NCBI GenBank assembly: GCA_963850195.1
Contig: CAWKKD010000007.1
Location: forward strand, 1 to 64,000
Direction of reading: 5' to 3'
DNA length: 64,000 nt
DNA from: Actinoallomurus sp963850195
Lineage (GTDB): Bacteria; Actinomycetota; Actinomycetes; Streptosporangiales; Streptosporangiaceae
Under the pieces are notes generated by a model. The model had not been told where the DNA came from and did not search any database. It saw only the letters and a list, made by a program, of their open reading frames with translations. Within the stretch, counting starts at the first letter, position 1, and each line of letters begins with the position of its first letter. Made by a program: the position numbers and the translations under genes. Shown one piece after another: positions 31,305 to 39,209 of this stretch.

Positions 31305-32090
31305 TCAGGCCCACCTTTCGTCGGCGATCTGTTGAATGAGCTCGATGGATTCTCGTTGTGAGAGGGCGAATGTTCTGGTCGCTTCCCAGGCGGTGGTGAG
31401 CGCGGTGAGGTCGTCGCGGTTGCTGGTGACGATGTCGCGGACGGCGGTTTGGATGACGCCGACTTCGCCGTCGTCGACGGTCGCGATCCCGAAGGTGCCG
31501 AAGGAGTAGGGGTTGTCGGCCGCACGCAGGATCTGGACGGTCAGGCGGGGTGGCGCGATGGTTTTGATCAGATGCTGGAGCTGGTCGTGCATGGTCGTCT
31601 GGGTTCCGCGGATGCGGAAGAGGACGGCTTCGTCGAGCACGCAGTGCAGCATGGGTGGTGCGGGTTCTTCCCGGGTCAGAATGCCTTGCCGCGCCAGGCG
31701 TGCTTGCACGGAGGCTTCGTCGTTGGGATGCAGCGTGCGGGTGTAGTCCTCGGTCTGGAGTAGTTCGGGGATGACGGTGGTCTGGTAGGTGCGGACGACG
31801 GATGCCTGCTGTACCTCGTCCGGCCAGGAGCGGTCGTAGCCGGGCAGGCTCTCCTTGTCGAGCTGGGCATAGATCACGAACAGCACGCCCGGTGGGATGG
31901 CGAGCATTTCTTCGATCGCGGTCAGCTGGTCCTGACGCGGACGCAGTTGCCCGGTCTCGAGGTTGCTCAGCCAGGCATTGGTGTAGCCGAGCTTGTTCGC
32001 CATCTCTTTCTGGATCATTCCGGTGGCCTCGCGGAAGATGCGTATCGCCCGTCCGAGCGTGACGAGAGTCGGGTTTTGATGTCTTGCCAC
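31305..32090 (-). CDS. XRE-family regulator with DUF5753 domain
   Basis: 261 residues from GTG 32090, which has AAGGA eight bases upstream; an ATG at 32138 is possible but lacks one. The N-terminal HTH reads RAIRIFREATGMIQKEMANK then GYTNAWLSNLETGQL. The DUF5753 domain follows (YQTTVIPELLQTEDYTRTLH, TIAPPRLTVQILRAADNPY). In actinomycetes such regulators usually pair with a DUF397 protein; none is adjacent here, though another XRE/DUF397 pair lies at 35-36 kb. It is the distal gene of the minus-strand arm and probably regulates it. Confidence 0.85.
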   Translation of the reverse strand: MARHQNPTLVTLGRAIRIFREATGMIQKEMANKLGYTNAWLSNLETGQLRPRQDQLTAIEEMLAIPPGVLFVIYAQLDKESLPGYDRSWPDEVQQASVVRTYQTTVIPELLQTEDYTRTLHPNDEASVQARLARQGILTREEPAPPMLHCVLDEAVLFRIRGTQTTMHDQLQHLIKTIAPPRLTVQILRAADNPYSFGTFGIATVDDGEVGVIQTAVRDIVTSNRDDLTALTTAWEATRTFALSQRESIELIQQIADERWA

Positions 32091-32219
32091 TATGAGGTTC
32101 CTTGTCCAGTCGATTGATCGGAGCGAGAGCACGGTCAACGCGGGTCCTCTTGGCGGAGTTCGCTCCAGCCGTGCTGGTAGCCGCCGCGGCCGAGGTAGGG
32201 GCTGGTGAGGGTGCGACGG

Positions 32220-32780
32220 TCAGATCGGACGGTCCTCGATACGGGCGATGAGGCTGTTGGCGGCGCGGCGGGACCTGACGATGTGCACCTGGGCGTGGCC
32301 GGCGTGTTCGGCGATCAGCGCGCGTACGCGCGGGGCCATGGTGCGGCGGTAGTTCCACACGTACGTGATGAAGCTCCACGTGATGCGGTCGTAGACGCCG
32401 GTCTGGTCGTCCTGGCCGCCGCGGTGCCGTCGCCGGCGTTGGGCGATGCCCCACAGGCAGGTGAGTGGTGGCAGGTCCAGGAAGATGACGGTGTCGGCGC
32501 GCTTGAGCCGGATCGGCAGCGTGGAGGCGTAGTTCCCGTCGATCACCCACCGGTCGGCGGAGACGAGGTCTTCCTGCAGCGCGGCGAACTTCTCCTGCGG
32601 CAGCGCGTTCCACTCGCTGTCGTAGTAGACGACGTCAAGGTGGGTGACCGGTACGTCGAGCGCTGCCGCGAGCCTGTTCGCGACGGTGGTCTTGCCGCTG
32701 CCACCGCAGCCGATGATGGCGATCCTGTCCATGTCGCCGCGGGCTAGCGGCAGGTGCGTACGGTGCCGCCGACCCTTCAT
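32220..32780 (-). CDS. P-loop kinase (adenylate kinase/FlaR-like)
   Basis: 186 residues from ATG 32780 (GGAGAG site; overlaps the preceding stop), or 170 from ATG 32732. Walker A IAIIGCGGSGKTTVANRLAA, substrate segment PVTHLDVVYYDSEWNALPQE, lid-region WVIDGNYASTLPIRLKRADT, then VIFLDLPPLTCLWGIAQRR. Close to proteins annotated as topology-modulation or adenylate-kinase-like ATPases, which are small-molecule or nucleotide kinases. It is co-translated with the thymidylate-synthase homologue and carbamoyltransferase stub, so it may phosphorylate a product of the former. Confidence 0.78.
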   Translation of the reverse strand: MKGRRHRTHLPLARGDMDRIAIIGCGGSGKTTVANRLAAALDVPVTHLDVVYYDSEWNALPQEKFAALQEDLVSADRWVIDGNYASTLPIRLKRADTVIFLDLPPLTCLWGIAQRRRRHRGGQDDQTGVYDRITWSFITYVWNYRRTMAPRVRALIAEHAGHAQVHIVRSRRAANSLIARIEDRPI

Positions 32781-32956
32781 GGTCTCTCCAGCAGGGCATT
32801 CAGAGCTGTGAGCTGGCGGGGCAGCGCGAACGGCGCCAGGTGTTCCAGGCACCAGCGGATCAGCGATGCGTGCGCGGGCGTGCCGACCAGCTGGTCATCC
32901 GCTATCAGCGCTGCGGAGGAGTCGTGCGTGCTGGAGCACGGCCCGAGTACGTTCAC
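32777..32956 (-). pseudogene. carbamoyltransferase N-terminal stub
   Basis: 59 residues from GTG 32956, overlapping the thymidylate-synthase homologue's stop (GTGA) and the kinase's ATG. The N-terminus VLGPCSSTHDSSAALIADDQ matches the conserved start of O-carbamoyltransferases (HDSSAALI), and PAHASLIRWCLEHLAP matches the next conserved helix, but the intervening EER-containing loop and all the rest of the about 550-residue enzyme are missing. It has no catalytic capacity. The preserved overlaps on both sides suggest a deletion that kept the coupling, or a shortened domain retained for another purpose. Confidence 0.55.
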
Positions 32957-33885
32957 GCGGCTCTCCCTGCTGTGAGCCGTTCGAACCAGGTACGAAGCGC
33001 GCCGTAGAGCGGTCCGTCGGTCCCTTCGGCGATCTCGACGGCCTGAGCGCGACGTCCGGTCTTCCAGACGCGGTAAGCCCGCATCACCTCGCCGAACTCC
33101 CGCCAGCCCGGGTGCTCGACCGCATCGCCTGCGATGACCTGCTGGAGCATCGGATCGAAGTCGTTCCAGTCGATGTCGAGCCGGGGCATCTCATGGCCAG
33201 GGGCGACGACCTCGGGGAGGTCGGCGGCCGGTTCGAGGTGCTCCTCGTACAGGTGCAGCGAGTCGACGTGCAGGTGGTACGTCCCGAGCTCGGCGCCGAC
33301 CCATCCGGCCATGAGCTCGTGAATCACCGTCGCGGCGAAGATGTCGTAGCCGAACCCGAGCCACAGGTCCTGGCTGCGCATGGACGTATGCATGTCCAGC
33401 CGGCCGTGACGCAGGTAGAAGCGGTACCCGAGGGTGCAGGGAACGTCGTGGTGCGCGTTGCGGTCCAGGCCGGGGTCGTACAGCTGGACGACCGCCCGGC
33501 GGGTGTCCGGGTCGGCCTCGAGAATGCGGCTGACCCGGTCGAGCTGATCCAGGCTTCCGCCCCAGGCACGCAGGCGAGGTCCGTACGCACCCCGCAGTAC
33601 GCCGTCATCGGCGAAGTCGGTCAGCCGCTGGTTGTAGGTGTAGATCCAGGGGGCGTCCGAGCCGGAGAGGATCCACACCGTCTCAGCCGCGGCGAACGCC
33701 GGATTTAACGCTCGGACCGGTGGTACGGCGACCAGCCGGCGCCGAGGGTGCATGAGCCGGAGGTCAACGCCCATCAGCTCGCGCGTGGTCATGCCGCGTG
33801 GTGCGACGGTGCGGCCCTCGCGGAGGACCATCGAGCACGCGATCGCGAACAGCTCGCTGGCCGAGTCGGCGGAGAGGTAGTTCAT
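32953..33885 (-). CDS. thymidylate synthase family protein, probable cytidylate-type (Asn to Asp)
   Basis: 310 residues. Every thymidylate-synthase landmark is present at a constant offset of +4 from E. coli ThyA: nucleophile Cys150 (HHDVPCTLGYRFYLR), Arg170-Ser171 and Asp173 (MRSQDLWLGFGYD), His211 and Tyr213 (DSLHLYEEHL). The position equal to Asn177, which selects dUMP, is Asp181. In T4 dCMP hydroxymethylase this Asn is Asp, so a dCMP or CMP 5-hydroxymethylase (as in mildiomycin or bacimethrin pathways) is predicted rather than a true thymidylate synthase. The ATG 33885 overlaps the epimerase stub stop. Central to the interpretation of the cluster. Confidence 0.85.
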   Translation of the reverse strand: MNYLSADSASELFAIACSMVLREGRTVAPRGMTTRELMGVDLRLMHPRRRLVAVPPVRALNPAFAAAETVWILSGSDAPWIYTYNQRLTDFADDGVLRGAYGPRLRAWGGSLDQLDRVSRILEADPDTRRAVVQLYDPGLDRNAHHDVPCTLGYRFYLRHGRLDMHTSMRSQDLWLGFGYDIFAATVIHELMAGWVGAELGTYHLHVDSLHLYEEHLEPAADLPEVVAPGHEMPRLDIDWNDFDPMLQQVIAGDAVEHPGWREFGEVMRAYRVWKTGRRAQAVEIAEGTDGPLYGALRTWFERLTAGRAA

Positions 33886-34210
33886 CAGTTGCTCCTGGAA
33901 GCCGGGAGAAGATCGGCGAGCCACGCCCACTGGCGTCGCAGGCCGTCGAGGAGGTGGACACGCGGCCGGTAGCCGAGCAGGGCGGCGGCGTGCGAGAGGT
34001 CGGCGGCGGTGGCGTCCACGTCACCGGGATGCCGATCGCGCCCGACCTGCGGGACCGCTCGGCCCGTCACGGTCTCGACCAGGCCGATGAGATCCGCGAG
34101 CGCGACGCTGGCGGGGCCGGCGACGTTGACCACCTCGGCGGTCGCCGCACAGCCCTCGGCCAGATGCGAGCCGATGAACCCGGCGACCCCGTGATGACCG
34201 CCCGTCTCAT
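33885..34210 (-). pseudogene. NAD-dependent epimerase/dehydratase with internal deletion
   Basis: The ORF from ATG 34210 begins with a Rossmann start (RAVITGSP, then GFIGSHLAEG after one base correction) and jumps directly into the C-terminal part of a UDP-sugar epimerase (VVNVAGPASVALADLIGLVE, DRHPGDVDATAADLSHAAAL, YRPRVHLLDGLRRQWAWL). About 180 residues, including the Y-x-x-x-K catalytic pair, are absent. The start overlaps the stop of the 33-residue peptide ORF and the stop overlaps the thymidylate-synthase homologue's ATG. As it stands it cannot be an active epimerase. Confidence 0.6.
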
Positions 34211-34308
34211 CGCCCGTCCCGCTGGGGAAGCGGCGCTGCGGAGCCGACGGCGACGGTCTCGCCGAGCGAGTGGAGGGCTTGCATCGACGCTAACGCTTGC
34301 TTGTTCAT
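34207..34308 (-). CDS. 33-residue peptide ORF in a coupled operon
   Basis: ATG 34308 with a near-perfect GAAGGAGA site four bases upstream. It encodes 33 residues starting MNKQALASMQALHSLGE and ending in a Pro/Arg-rich tail. Its stop overlaps the epimerase ATG (ATGA). In the frame given, the upstream ATPase gene reads through into it, but after a one-base correction that gene would end in TGA overlapping this ATG, which is the coupling pattern used throughout the operon. No Cys is present. It could be a leader or precursor peptide, or the first codons of a lost gene. No family recognised. Confidence 0.45.
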   Translation of the reverse strand: MNKQALASMQALHSLGETVAVGSAAPLPQRDGR

Positions 34309-34780
34309 ACGTCTCCTTCGGGCAAGCAGATTCGCGAGGCGAAGTCGTGAGGAGCGCCGGGGAGCTGTTCGCGGCCCGTCAAGGACGAACCAGACGGCGA
34401 CTCCGGCCGCTCGTTGACGAGTGATCCCCCACCGATTGGCGAGTTGATCGACGAGACGCATGCCGCGTCCGTTGACGTTGTCGGGGTGTGGGGTGCACAG
34501 GTGCGGCGTTGTCTCGGCGCTTCCGTTGTCAGCGACGGTGATCTGGAGGGCCTTGTCCGGCGTTTCCAAGACCGACACGGTGAACTGGCGCGCCCCTGAG
34601 TGACGAATGACGTTCGTGGCCAGCTCGCTCACGAGCAAGACCGCGTCGTCGCAGCTCGGATGAGCACCAACGGCTCGTGCCGTGAAGCGGCGTGCGCGGA
34701 GCAACCTGATCAACGGTCGCCCGGTACGTCCTGTGCCTGCGCAGGGTCACGCCTGCCACGTCGTTCGGTGTGTCAGCCAT
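34305..34780 (-). pseudogene. GHKL ATP-binding regulatory protein (anti-sigma kinase-like), frameshifted
   Basis: RsbW/SpoIIAB-like ATP-binding protein of about 157 residues. It starts at ATG 34780 (ADTPNDVAGVTLRR), shifts near 34700, then reads HPSCDDAVLLVSELATNVIR (N box), LQITVADNGSAETTP (G1) and DNVNGRGMRLVDQLANRWGI (G2). A second shift near 34375 would give the tail QLPGAPHDFASRICLPEGDV and a TGA at 34305 overlapping the peptide start. Such proteins are very abundant in actinomycetes and act as regulators or sensors. It heads the minus-strand arm. Confidence 0.68.
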
Positions 34781-34951
34781 GGGCCATCACTCCCGTCTGA
34801 TTCGGCATGCCACCCTGCGTCGTCCTGGTGTCACATTTCCGTCACCTGTGAGGCGTTGGCCTGGCATGCTGGACGCTAGTAGCATGCAGCCGGTCGGCTT
34901 TAAATGCAAGCTTCTATTTAAAAGCATTCAAGATCGTTTGGACAGTGGGGT

Positions 34952-35818
34952 GTGACTGTGGCCAAGGGGCGACACGTACCGACCGTCGCGAGCGCGCGCT
35001 TGGCGAGCGAACTCCGGAGCAAGCGCGCTGACGCCGGCCTGAGTCAGGAAGCCGTCGCCGAGCAGATGGGTTGGGCAGAGAGCAAGCTGTACCGGATCGA
35101 GAACGACAAGAGCCGCGTGCTCATCCGGGATGTCAAACGACTGCTCGACCTCTACGGCGTGACAGGCCGGGAGGAGCAGGCTCTCCTCGAACTCGCCCGC
35201 CAGGCGCGAGAACCGGACTGGTGGCATCAGTACTCTGGCGCCATCCCCGAGTGGTTCCAGGTCTACGTGATGCTGGAATCAGCTGCATCGCACCTGTTCG
35301 GTTACGAGTCCGAATTTGTTCCCGGCTTCATGCAGACCGATGGCTACACGCGAGCGATCATGTCCACCGCGCCGACTCGTGATGACGACGAAGAAATCGA
35401 GAACAAGATCAAGGTCCGAGCGAACCGTCGGGTGCGACTCACGGGCGATAACCCGCTGAACGTATGGCTCGTGCTCAACGAAGCCGTCATCCGGCGGATG
35501 GTGGGCGGACGGCAGGTCATGCGCGAGCAGATCGAGCACCTGATCAGCCTCGCGAGGCGGCGCAACGTGACCTTGCAGGTACTTCCCTTCGATACCGGCG
35601 AACACGCGGCGATGCACGGGATGTTCTATCTGCTGAAGTTCCCGACGCCCGGAGACCCGGACAAGGTCTATCTGGAGCAGCAGATAGGGGCGCTCTACAC
35701 CCAGAAGCCGCACGAAGTGGAGAGGTATGCGCTCAGCTTCGATCACCTGCGCGCCCGCGCGCTCGGCCCAGACCAGACGATCGAGATGTTGCGAAGCGTC
35801 GCGGTAGAGTTGGCCTAA
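34952..35818 (+). CDS. XRE-family regulator with DUF5753 domain
   Basis: 288 residues. HTH near the N-terminus (ASELRSKRADAGLSQEAVAE, GWAESKLYRIENDKSRV), then DUF5753 (GYESEFVPGFMQTDGYTRAI, LISLARRRNVTLQVLPFDTG, HGMFYLLKFPTPGDPDKVY). It is followed 32 bases later by a DUF397 gene, its usual partner. The pair belongs to the bldB/whiJ-like regulator systems common in filamentous actinomycetes. The gene is intact. GTG start 34952; a second GTG lies two codons downstream. Confidence 0.88.
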   Translation: MTVAKGRHVPTVASARLASELRSKRADAGLSQEAVAEQMGWAESKLYRIENDKSRVLIRDVKRLLDLYGVTGREEQALLELARQAREPDWWHQYSGAIPEWFQVYVMLESAASHLFGYESEFVPGFMQTDGYTRAIMSTAPTRDDDEEIENKIKVRANRRVRLTGDNPLNVWLVLNEAVIRRMVGGRQVMREQIEHLISLARRRNVTLQVLPFDTGEHAAMHGMFYLLKFPTPGDPDKVYLEQQIGALYTQKPHEVERYALSFDHLRARALGPDQTIEMLRSVAVELA

Positions 35819-35850
35819 ATGGGCACGAACCTCGCGGAAGGCGGTCCGCA

Positions 35851-35979
35851 GTGGACCTGACCAGCGCCGTTTGGCGCAAGAGCACCCGCAGCGGCAACAA
35901 CGGTGGTGCGTGTGTCGAGGTGGCGCGCCTTGATCACGTGGTTGCCGAGAGTGACAATGCCGGGCTATGGATATCGTAG
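35851..35979 (+). CDS. DUF397 protein, shortened
   Basis: 42 residues from GTG 35851: SAVWRKSTRSGNNGGACVEV then ARLDHVVAESDNAGLWIS. The conserved W-R-K-S-x-x-S-x-x-x-G-x-C-V-E-V core is present. Family members usually continue about 20 residues further with an R-D-S-K-D-P and F-x-x-x-W tail, which is missing. The IS256-family element begins 12 bases after the stop, so IS insertion or an adjacent indel probably truncated it. Partner of the upstream XRE regulator. Confidence 0.75.
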   Translation: MDLTSAVWRKSTRSGNNGGACVEVARLDHVVAESDNAGLWIS

Positions 35980-35991
35980 ATCGCCTGCTGG

Positions 35992-37373
35992 GGGAGTGTC
36001 TAATCAACGGCGGATCTGATGATCAAGGAGATTCCCCTGATGATGGAGATCGCCGTGGAGAACGAGCAGGCCGAGCAGGTTCAGGCATCGTCGAGTGTGG
36101 TGTCGGACGAGCAACTCGTTGTGATGCTGGTTGACCGGGCCCGGAACGAGGGGCTGCAACTGACCGGCGAGGGCGGGCTGTTGCAGCAGCTGACCAAGCG
36201 GGTGCTGGAGTCGCCCTGGAGGCGAGATCACCGACCATGTCGGCTATGAGAAGCACGATCCGGCCGGGAAGAACACCGGCAACAGCCGCAACGGCACCCG
36301 GGCCAAGACCGTGCTGACCGACGTCGGCCCGGTCGAGGTGAGAGTGCCCCGCGACACCGCCGGCACCTTCGAGCCGCAGCTCGTCAAGAAGCGGCAACGC
36401 CGCCTGACCGGCGTCGATGAGATGGTGCTGTCGCTGTCGGCGAAGGGGCTGACCCACGGGGAGATCTCCGCGCATCTGGCCGAGGTCTACGGGGCCGAGG
36501 TGTCCAAGCAGACCATCTCCACCATCACCGACAAGGTCATGGACGGCATGGCCGAATGGCAGAACCGGCCGCTGGACCGCGGTCTACCCCGTCCTGTTCG
36601 TCGACGCCATCAACGTCAAGATCAGGGACGGGCAGGTCGCGAACCGGCCCGATCTACGTGGTGATGGCCGTGACCGTGGAGGGCACCCGCGACATCCTCG
36701 GCATCTGGGCCGGCGACGGCGGCGAGGGCGCCAAGTACTGGCTGCACGTGTTCACCGAACTGAAGAACCGCGGCGTGAACGACGTCCTGATGCTGGTCTG
36801 CGACGGGCTCAAGGGACTTCCCGAGGCCGTCGAGACCGTCTGGCCTCGAACAATTGTCCAGACGTGTGTGGTTCACCTGCTGCGGAACTCGTTCCGTTAC
36901 GCGGCCCGCCAAGACTGGGACAAGATCGCCAAGGCCCTCAAGCCCGTCTACACCGCACCGAGTGAGGACGCCGCCACTGGAGCGGTTCTTGGAGTTCCAG
37001 AGAGCCTGGGGCGCCAAGTATCCGGCGATCGTGAAGCTGTGGTCGGACGCCTGGGCCGAGTTCGTGCCCTTCCTGTCCTTCGACGTCGAGATCCGCAAGG
37101 TCATCTGCTAGCACGAACGCCATCGAGAGCGTCAACGCCCGCATCCGCAAGGCCGTCCGCGCCCGCGGACACTTCCCCAACGAGGCACGCCGCACTCAAG
37201 TGCGTCTACATGGCGCTGATGAGCCTGGACCCGACGGGCAAGGGCCGCAAGCGGTGGACCATGCGCTGGAAGGCACCTCTGAACGCCTTCCAGATCGCCT
37301 TCGAGGGCCGCCTGACCCCGAACAACACACTGACCACTCAACAACCAAGATCAGCCGTTAAATTGACACACCC
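35992..37373 (+). mobile_element. IS256-family insertion sequence
   Basis: About 1.38 kb. The left end GGGAGTGTCTAATCAACGG and the right end (reverse complement) GGGTGTGTCAATTTAACGG form imperfect terminal inverted repeats of roughly 26 bases. Flanking octamers CCTGCTGG (35984-35991) and GTTGCTGG (37374-37381) share six of eight bases and may be a diverged target duplication. It lies between converging DUF397 and S9 peptidase genes and trims the 3' ends of both. Confidence 0.78.
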
Positions 37374-37395
37374 GTTGCTGGAGATGGGTAATTAA
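36019..37395 (+). pseudogene. IS256-family transposase, frameshifted
   Basis: Mutator-type DDE transposase broken by about five frame changes. Blocks in order: LVVMLVDRARNEGLQLTGEG, LTDVGPVEVRVPRDTAGTFE, ISAHLAEVYGAEVSKQTIST, PIYVVMAVTVEGTRDILGIW (after the first catalytic Asp region), NDVLMLVCDGLKGLPEAVE (second Asp), FVPFLSFDVEIRKVIC, IESVNARIRKAVRARGHFPN (region of the Glu) and KCVYMALMSLDPTGKGRKRW. The last frame runs 22 bases past the IS end. It is not functional as written. Confidence 0.8.
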
Positions 37396-39163
37396 AAAAT
37401 CGGCGAGTTCGGTATAGGCATTGATCTCATTCTCGCGTTTGGTGAAGCCATGCCCTTCGTCGGCGTAGATGCTGTAGCGGACGTCCACTCCGCGGCTGCG
37501 GAGCTTGTCGACGACCTGGTCGGCCTCGTCTTTGGGGACGCGCGGGTCGTGGGCGCCTTGAATGACGAACAGCGGAGCCGTGAGCTGGTCGACGTAGGTG
37601 ATGGGTGAGTTCTCGGTCAGGCGTTCGGCGTCGGTGTCGGGGTTGCCGAGGACGGTGTCGACGAAGGTGCGCCAGGTAGGTGGGCAGGCGGCGGCGAGGG
37701 TGACCAGGTTGGACGGCCCGCAGATGGAGACGCCGGCCGCCCAGAGGTCGGGTAGGCGGGTGAGGCAGGACAGGGCGGCGAATCCGCCGTACGAGGCGCC
37801 GACCACGCCGAGGCGGTCGGTGTCGATCCAGGCGATCGACCGCAGATAGACCGCGGCGTCTTCGAAGTCTCGCAGGTCGATGCCGCCCCAGTCGCGGTAC
37901 AGCAGAGTCCGGAACCTCATCCCGTACCCGGTCGAGCCCGCGACGTTCGGTGCGTAGATCGCGATGCCGCGCGCGAGCAGGTACTGGTAGAGGCCGGAGC
38001 GCTCGTACGTCGGGCGTTCTTGCGCCTCGGGTCCGCCGTGGATCCACATGACGGTGGGGAAGGGGCCCTCGCCGTGTGGGCGGTAGAGGAGCCCGTGGAC
38101 CGAACGACCATCGCGGGCGGTGAATGTGACCGCCTGCGGGTCGATCGGGTCGATGGCGGTCAGTCCGGACGGTCGGGTGTCCGTGAGGTAGGTCAGCGTG
38201 CCGCCGAGCAGATTGAGGACGGCGATCTCGGCGGGGCGTACGGCGGTTTCGAGCTGGAGCGCGATCGTGGTGCCATCGCGGGAGAGCTCGAGTGCGTTGA
38301 TCACCCCTGCCGGTAAGGGGCGCCACCACCGGGTCGGCGTCTCCGCGGCGTACGCGCAGAACGGAGCAGCCATTCTCGTTCGTTGTCCAGATCAGAGTGT
38401 CGCCGGCCTCGCGGATCGTCTCGGTGTCCCAGTCGGCGCTGACGACCGGCCGGAGCTTCTCGTCGACCAGGGAGTAGTGCGCTCCGTCGAGGTGGTCGCC
38501 CCACGCGCTGGTGAGCAGGTAGAAGCCGGTCGAGTCCGGGGCCCAGCCGATGGGGTCGAAGTGGGCGCTGCCGTCGGTGACCCGTACGAGCTCGGCATCG
38601 GGCGTGGTGAGGTCGAGCAGGTAGCAGTCCGAGTCGATGTTCCCGCTGAAGCCCTCGACCAAGAGCCAGCGGCCATCCGGTGAGGTGCAGACGGGCTTGA
38701 GCGACGCCTTGTCGACCGGGACGTGGCGCCGTTCGGCGCCGTTCACGAGGTCGTGGATGACCAGGTCCTGGACGGTCTTGTCGCGGTCGTTCGCAGCGAA
38801 GATGAGGTAGCGGCCGGTCGGGTCGTACGGGTCCGAGGCCAGGAAGTGCTGGCGGTCGTCGGCCGTGGTGACCTTCTCCGGCTGTCCGCCCGCGGTCGGG
38901 ATTCGGTAGATCTGGTACTGCTCGTCGCCGTTGTGGTCGGCGGTGAAGACCAGCGACGCGCCGTCCGGTGCCCACCCGATCTGGCGGACGGTACGGTCGG
39001 CGAACTCCAGTAAGCAGTACGGTTCGCCGCCATCGATCGGGGCGAGCCACAGGCCGAACTGGCGCGCGACGTTGCTGGAGTAGGCGACCGTCGTACCGTC
39101 CGGCGACAGGGCCAGCCCGCGCTGGAATCGAGCCTTGGGGACGAAGGAGCGTAGGTCGAGCAT
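37351..39163 (-). pseudogene. S9 family peptidase (prolyl oligopeptidase-like), one frameshift
   Basis: About 600 residues. The N-terminal half is a beta-propeller (LSPDGTTVAYSSN, IGWAPDGASLVFTADH, TSPDGRWLLVEGF). An extra base near 38312 shifts the frame just before the alpha/beta hydrolase half: FPTVMWIHGGPEAQERPTYE (oxyanion HGGP), nucleophile Ser in RLGVVGASYGGFAALSCL, Asp in VIQGAHDPRVPKDEADQV and His in IYADEGHGFTKREN. The catalytic triad is complete. The last few residues are contributed by the IS256 element, which replaced the natural 3' end. The start ATG 39163 follows GGGACC. An acylaminoacyl or dipeptidyl peptidase acting on short peptides. Confidence 0.85.
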
Positions 39164-39209
39164 CACGGTCCCTGGGGGTCGGAACACCGGCTCTGCCGGC
39201 GTCAGTGGG

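Noticed and set aside
34207..34713. ATPase gene naturally ending at 34207
   Set aside because: This frame swallows a strong ribosome site and the peptide ORF; a one-base correction gives a natural end at 34305 overlapping the peptide start.
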